Shown here: piece by piece, positions 23,096-24,992 of the stretch
Layout: every line of letters starts with the position of its first letter
How positions within the stretch are numbered: position 1 is the first letter of the stretch
Source: Candidatus Adlerbacteria bacterium
GTDB lineage: Bacteria > Patescibacteriota > Minisyncoccia > Phycocordibacterales > SBAW01
Reading direction: 5' to 3'
Assembly (NCBI GenBank): GCA_903840375.1
Contig: CAIMFR010000048.1
Location: forward strand, 1 to 24,992
DNA length: 24,992 nt
The notes under the pieces: model-generated
Told to the model about the DNA's origin: nothing
Databases searched by the model: none
Seen by the model: the letters and a program-made list of their open reading frames with translations, nothing else
Position numbers and translations under genes: made by a program

Positions 23096-24199
23096 TCACT
23101 TACGCAATTCTTGCTCTCTGCGTTTGAGAGTTTCTATTTTTTTCATCTGCTCAAGCTGGGTTAGTGGGTCGGCTTCGCGGAGCGAGGCGCGGAGTGCCGC
23201 TATTTTTTCTTCTATCACCGACTTCTCTATCGCAACCAAGAGCAGACCGATGGAGGTATTCACATCGTCACTAAGCGCCTCAAAATCAAAGCGGGATCGC
23301 TCCGCATCCGGAGAATTTTTTTCTTCTATCTGCGCCAACCGTTCATTCCCTATCAATGCAACCAGTGAGCTCTTCACTTTCTCATCAGACGAGCAAGAAA
23401 ACAGAAGCAGGCACACGGCGCGTTCGAGCTTTGACGGAGCTGACGAAGTTTCTGCGGACGGCGAAGAGTCACCGAAGACAGGGGTGTCGGCCTGAAGTGC
23501 ACGTTTCTTTGCAACCTCCGAGCGCACGGCCTCCTCCGGCACGCGGATCGCTGACGCAATGATACGAATGAAATGTTCCTGATCTATCTTGCTTTGGAGG
23601 ACTGAGACAAGTGGAATTATCTGCATCTCGACCATCTTTTTATATGCCCGATCATCGCGCGCCGACGGGCGCAATGCGTCGAGGAAAAATTCTATCGCCG
23701 TGCGCGAAGTGCGTACTGCTGCCTTGAGCGCCTCCGGATCATCCTTGGCAATATCGGCAGGATCCTTGCCGCCATGAAGCGCCGGAACTTTCACATCGAA
23801 GCCGGCGGCGTATGCCATCATTGCGCTTTTCTGTCCGGCACGCATGCCTGCAGCGTCGGCATCGAGCGCAAGCACTAGACGTTTGGAAAGCCGCCCGAGC
23901 AACGAGAGATGCTCCTGCGTCAGCGCCGTACCCGATAGCGCCACAGCGAACGGCAGCCCAGACTGATGACTCATCACGACATCGAACTGCCCCTCGACGA
24001 GAAGGATGCAATCCGTTTTGCGAATTATATTTTTTGCTTTGTCATAACCGAAAAGTACACGCGACTTTTTGAATAGATCAGTCTCGGGACTGTTCACATA
24101 TTTCGCCGGATCGCCTTCCTCTTTCGACCCCTCCACTTTTTCGAAAAATCTGCCGGAGAATGCGATCACCTTCCCGCCCGCGTCGCACAGCGGGAGTGC
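23096..24199 (-). CDS. dnaG: DNA primase DnaG, C-terminal part only (5' portion missing at junction)
   Basis: This is the C-terminal part of the replication primase. It begins abruptly at the LCDAGGKVIAFSGRFFEK segment of the catalytic core, which normally lies about 200 residues into DnaG. The Toprim domain follows, with LLVEGQFDVVMSH (metal-binding Glu), ALSGTALT, and ALDADAAGMRAGQK (Asp pair), then GKDPADI. The C-terminal helicase-interaction region is long and charged, ending in EQMKKIETLKRREQELRK. The N-terminal CHC2 zinc finger and the first part of the RNA polymerase domain are absent, replaced in frame by a kinase-like sequence from about position 24200 onward. The gene itself is probably intact in the organism and cut by misassembly. 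It precedes rpoD by 43 bp. Confidence 0.85.
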   Translation of the reverse strand, partial: ALPLCDAGGKVIAFSGRFFEKVEGSKEEGDPAKYVNSPETDLFKKSRVLFGYDKAKNIIRKTDCILLVEGQFDVVMSHQSGLPFAVALSGTALTQEHLSLLGRLSKRLVLALDADAAGMRAGQKSAMMAYAAGFDVKVPALHGGKDPADIAKDDPEALKAAVRTSRTAIEFFLDALRPSARDDRAYKKMVEMQIIPLVSVLQSKIDQEHFIRIIASAIRVPEEAVRSEVAKKRALQADTPVFGDSSPSAETSSAPSKLERAVCLLLFSCSSDEKVKSSLVALIGNERLAQIEEKNSPDAERSRFDFEALSDDVNTSIGLLLVAIEKSVIEEKIAALRASLREADPLTQLEQMKKIETLKRREQELRK

Positions 24200-24992
24200 G
24201 CCCTCGCGAACTGGACGGCGGGCTTCTTGGATTACGGCATCGACCATCCGAGTCATTTGGTCAACGTCAGCCCCCAACCGTTCTCGCTCAAGGGGGTCAG
24301 TAAGTCCATCTGAGTCAAGCCGCAAGGCGGTGACGGGAGTGCGTAAGCGGTGAGCGAGGTCGGCGACTTGTTCGCGTTCACCGCGCAAGAGTTCACCGAT
24401 TCGGGCAGCCAATCGATTAAGCAGTTCCCCCACCTGCCGGATCTCTGGTGGTCCAGCAGGTGCCACATGGGTGGATAGGTCACCGGCTGCCAGTCCCTCA
24501 GCAGCGGCGGCTAGCGCCTTGATCGGAGTCAAGAAGGAGCGAGCAAGTTGGTAACCGACGAGCAAAGCAAGGAGCAGCAGGATCAAGCTCAGCCCGATCA
24601 GGGTGAACCGAGCTTTAGCAACTCCGCGAAGGAGGTAACTGTCGGGGATGAATACTCGAACTACTGCGTATGTCCCCCCCGACGTTGCACCAACTGGATC
24701 AAGTAGTTCCCGGCCCCCTGTTACCGGCACGAACGCTGCCTGCGGGTGTCCGGCAGCGAATAACGCCCTGATCAACGCATCTGGAGGCGCGGGGACACCG
24801 GCCACTGAGTTCCCGCCACTTAGGAACACCGTCGCCGGATGAACGGCCCCAGCGTTGAAGACAGCAACCGTGGTGGCCAAAGATGTTGTACCGCCGCTAC
24901 CTGCATCCGCACCAAGAAGTGCGACTAGAGGCTGCACCTCAAGGGCAACTTGGTTCTGTGCCTTGTCGATAGCGAATTCGCCAACCAATATC
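24200..24992 (-). CDS. Sensor histidine kinase fragment, actinobacterial-type, fused in frame to dnaG (probable chimera)
   Basis: The frame is open to the window edge, so the true start is outside. It encodes an extracytoplasmic segment rich in Ala, Gly and Val, a membrane helix (LIGLSLILLLLALLVGYQLA, about 130-149), a HAMP-like linker (ARSFLTPIKALAAAAEGLAAGDL) and a HisKA helix with phospho-acceptor His213 in DLAHRLRTPVTALRLD. The DQMTRMVDAVIQEARRPVREG segment is typical of high-GC Gram-positive sensor kinases. The sequence then switches to DnaG at about 24195-24205, before any ATP-binding domain. Codon and residue use (many Ala, Gly, Leu, GC-rich third positions) differ from the other genes here. 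Read most simply, this is a chimeric contig end; a real fusion would lack both the kinase ATPase domain and the primase N-terminus. Confidence 0.7.

Noticed and set aside
23096..24988. A genuine sensor kinase-primase fusion protein of 630 residues
   Set aside because: Both halves are truncated at the same point, the leftmost start would be a TTG at the sequence edge, and residue composition changes abruptly. A chimeric join is the simpler reading.
1..24992. CRISPR arrays, insertion sequences, integrases or phage genes
   Set aside because: No regularly spaced direct repeats, transposase motifs or terminal inverted repeats of convincing length were seen by eye on either strand.

Overview
The window reads as part of a Candidate Phyla Radiation genome (Patescibacteria, Parcubacteria-like). 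Family content and protein sizes point that way: unusually short ATP synthase delta and epsilon subunits, a 418-residue housekeeping sigma factor with a basic tail, an S51 peptidase, an HI0933-type flavoprotein, and a compact membrane complex assembled from hydrogenase-like parts. This assignment is an inference from protein features; no rRNA is present. The last ~0.8 kb at the right edge looks different, like an actinobacterial two-component sensor kinase, and is probably a misassembly.

Layout. Positions 58-3497 (minus strand) hold an S51 peptidase, a membrane protein with a long Pro/Ala/Gln-rich tail, and an HI0933-family flavoprotein. A tRNA-Ala(GGC) with the G3:U70 identity pair and an encoded CCA follows at 3543-3616. 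From 13794 down to 3719 the minus strand carries a long gene run: a UvrD-type helicase fused to a PD-(D/E)XK nuclease with four candidate Fe-S cysteines, a small membrane protein, and the ATP synthase genes atpB-E-F-H-A-G-[NYN-domain gene]-D-C. The NYN gene interrupts the F1 cluster between gamma and beta. At about 13.8 kb the direction switches. The plus strand then carries a small beta-carbonic-anhydrase-like gene with its own strong terminator (13930-14537) and a six-gene operon (14638-21766) in the order hyfI-B-C-E-F-G. It ends convergently against rpoD, which follows dnaG in a dnaG-rpoD pair on the minus strand.

Main finding. The six-gene operon encodes a membrane complex related to hydrogenase-4 / formate hydrogenlyase. 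The small subunit has replaced all four cysteines of the proximal [4Fe-4S] cluster (Asp57, Ala60, Asp124, Asp154). The large subunit has replaced all four cysteines of the NiFe site (Ser203, Ser206, Ser495, Gly498) and ends where the second cysteine pair would sit. No ferredoxin-type subunit is encoded in the cluster. The antiporter-type subunits HyfB and HyfF still keep the charged membrane residues used for proton movement. What remains looks like a complex with an intact ion-translocating arm and no visible redox cofactor, beside a carbonic-anhydrase-like gene and opposite the ATP synthase genes. Its driving reaction is unknown. A link to CO2/bicarbonate chemistry, by analogy with DabA/DabB, or to ion or pH homeostasis is speculation.

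How the genes work together. The ATP synthase couples the ion gradient to ATP, and the Hyf-like complex would either build or use that gradient. The helicase-nuclease, DnaG and RpoD are DNA repair, replication and transcription functions. The right-edge primase ORF changes identity within a few codons near 24200, from DnaG to a kinase fragment, and should not be read as one gene without read-level support.
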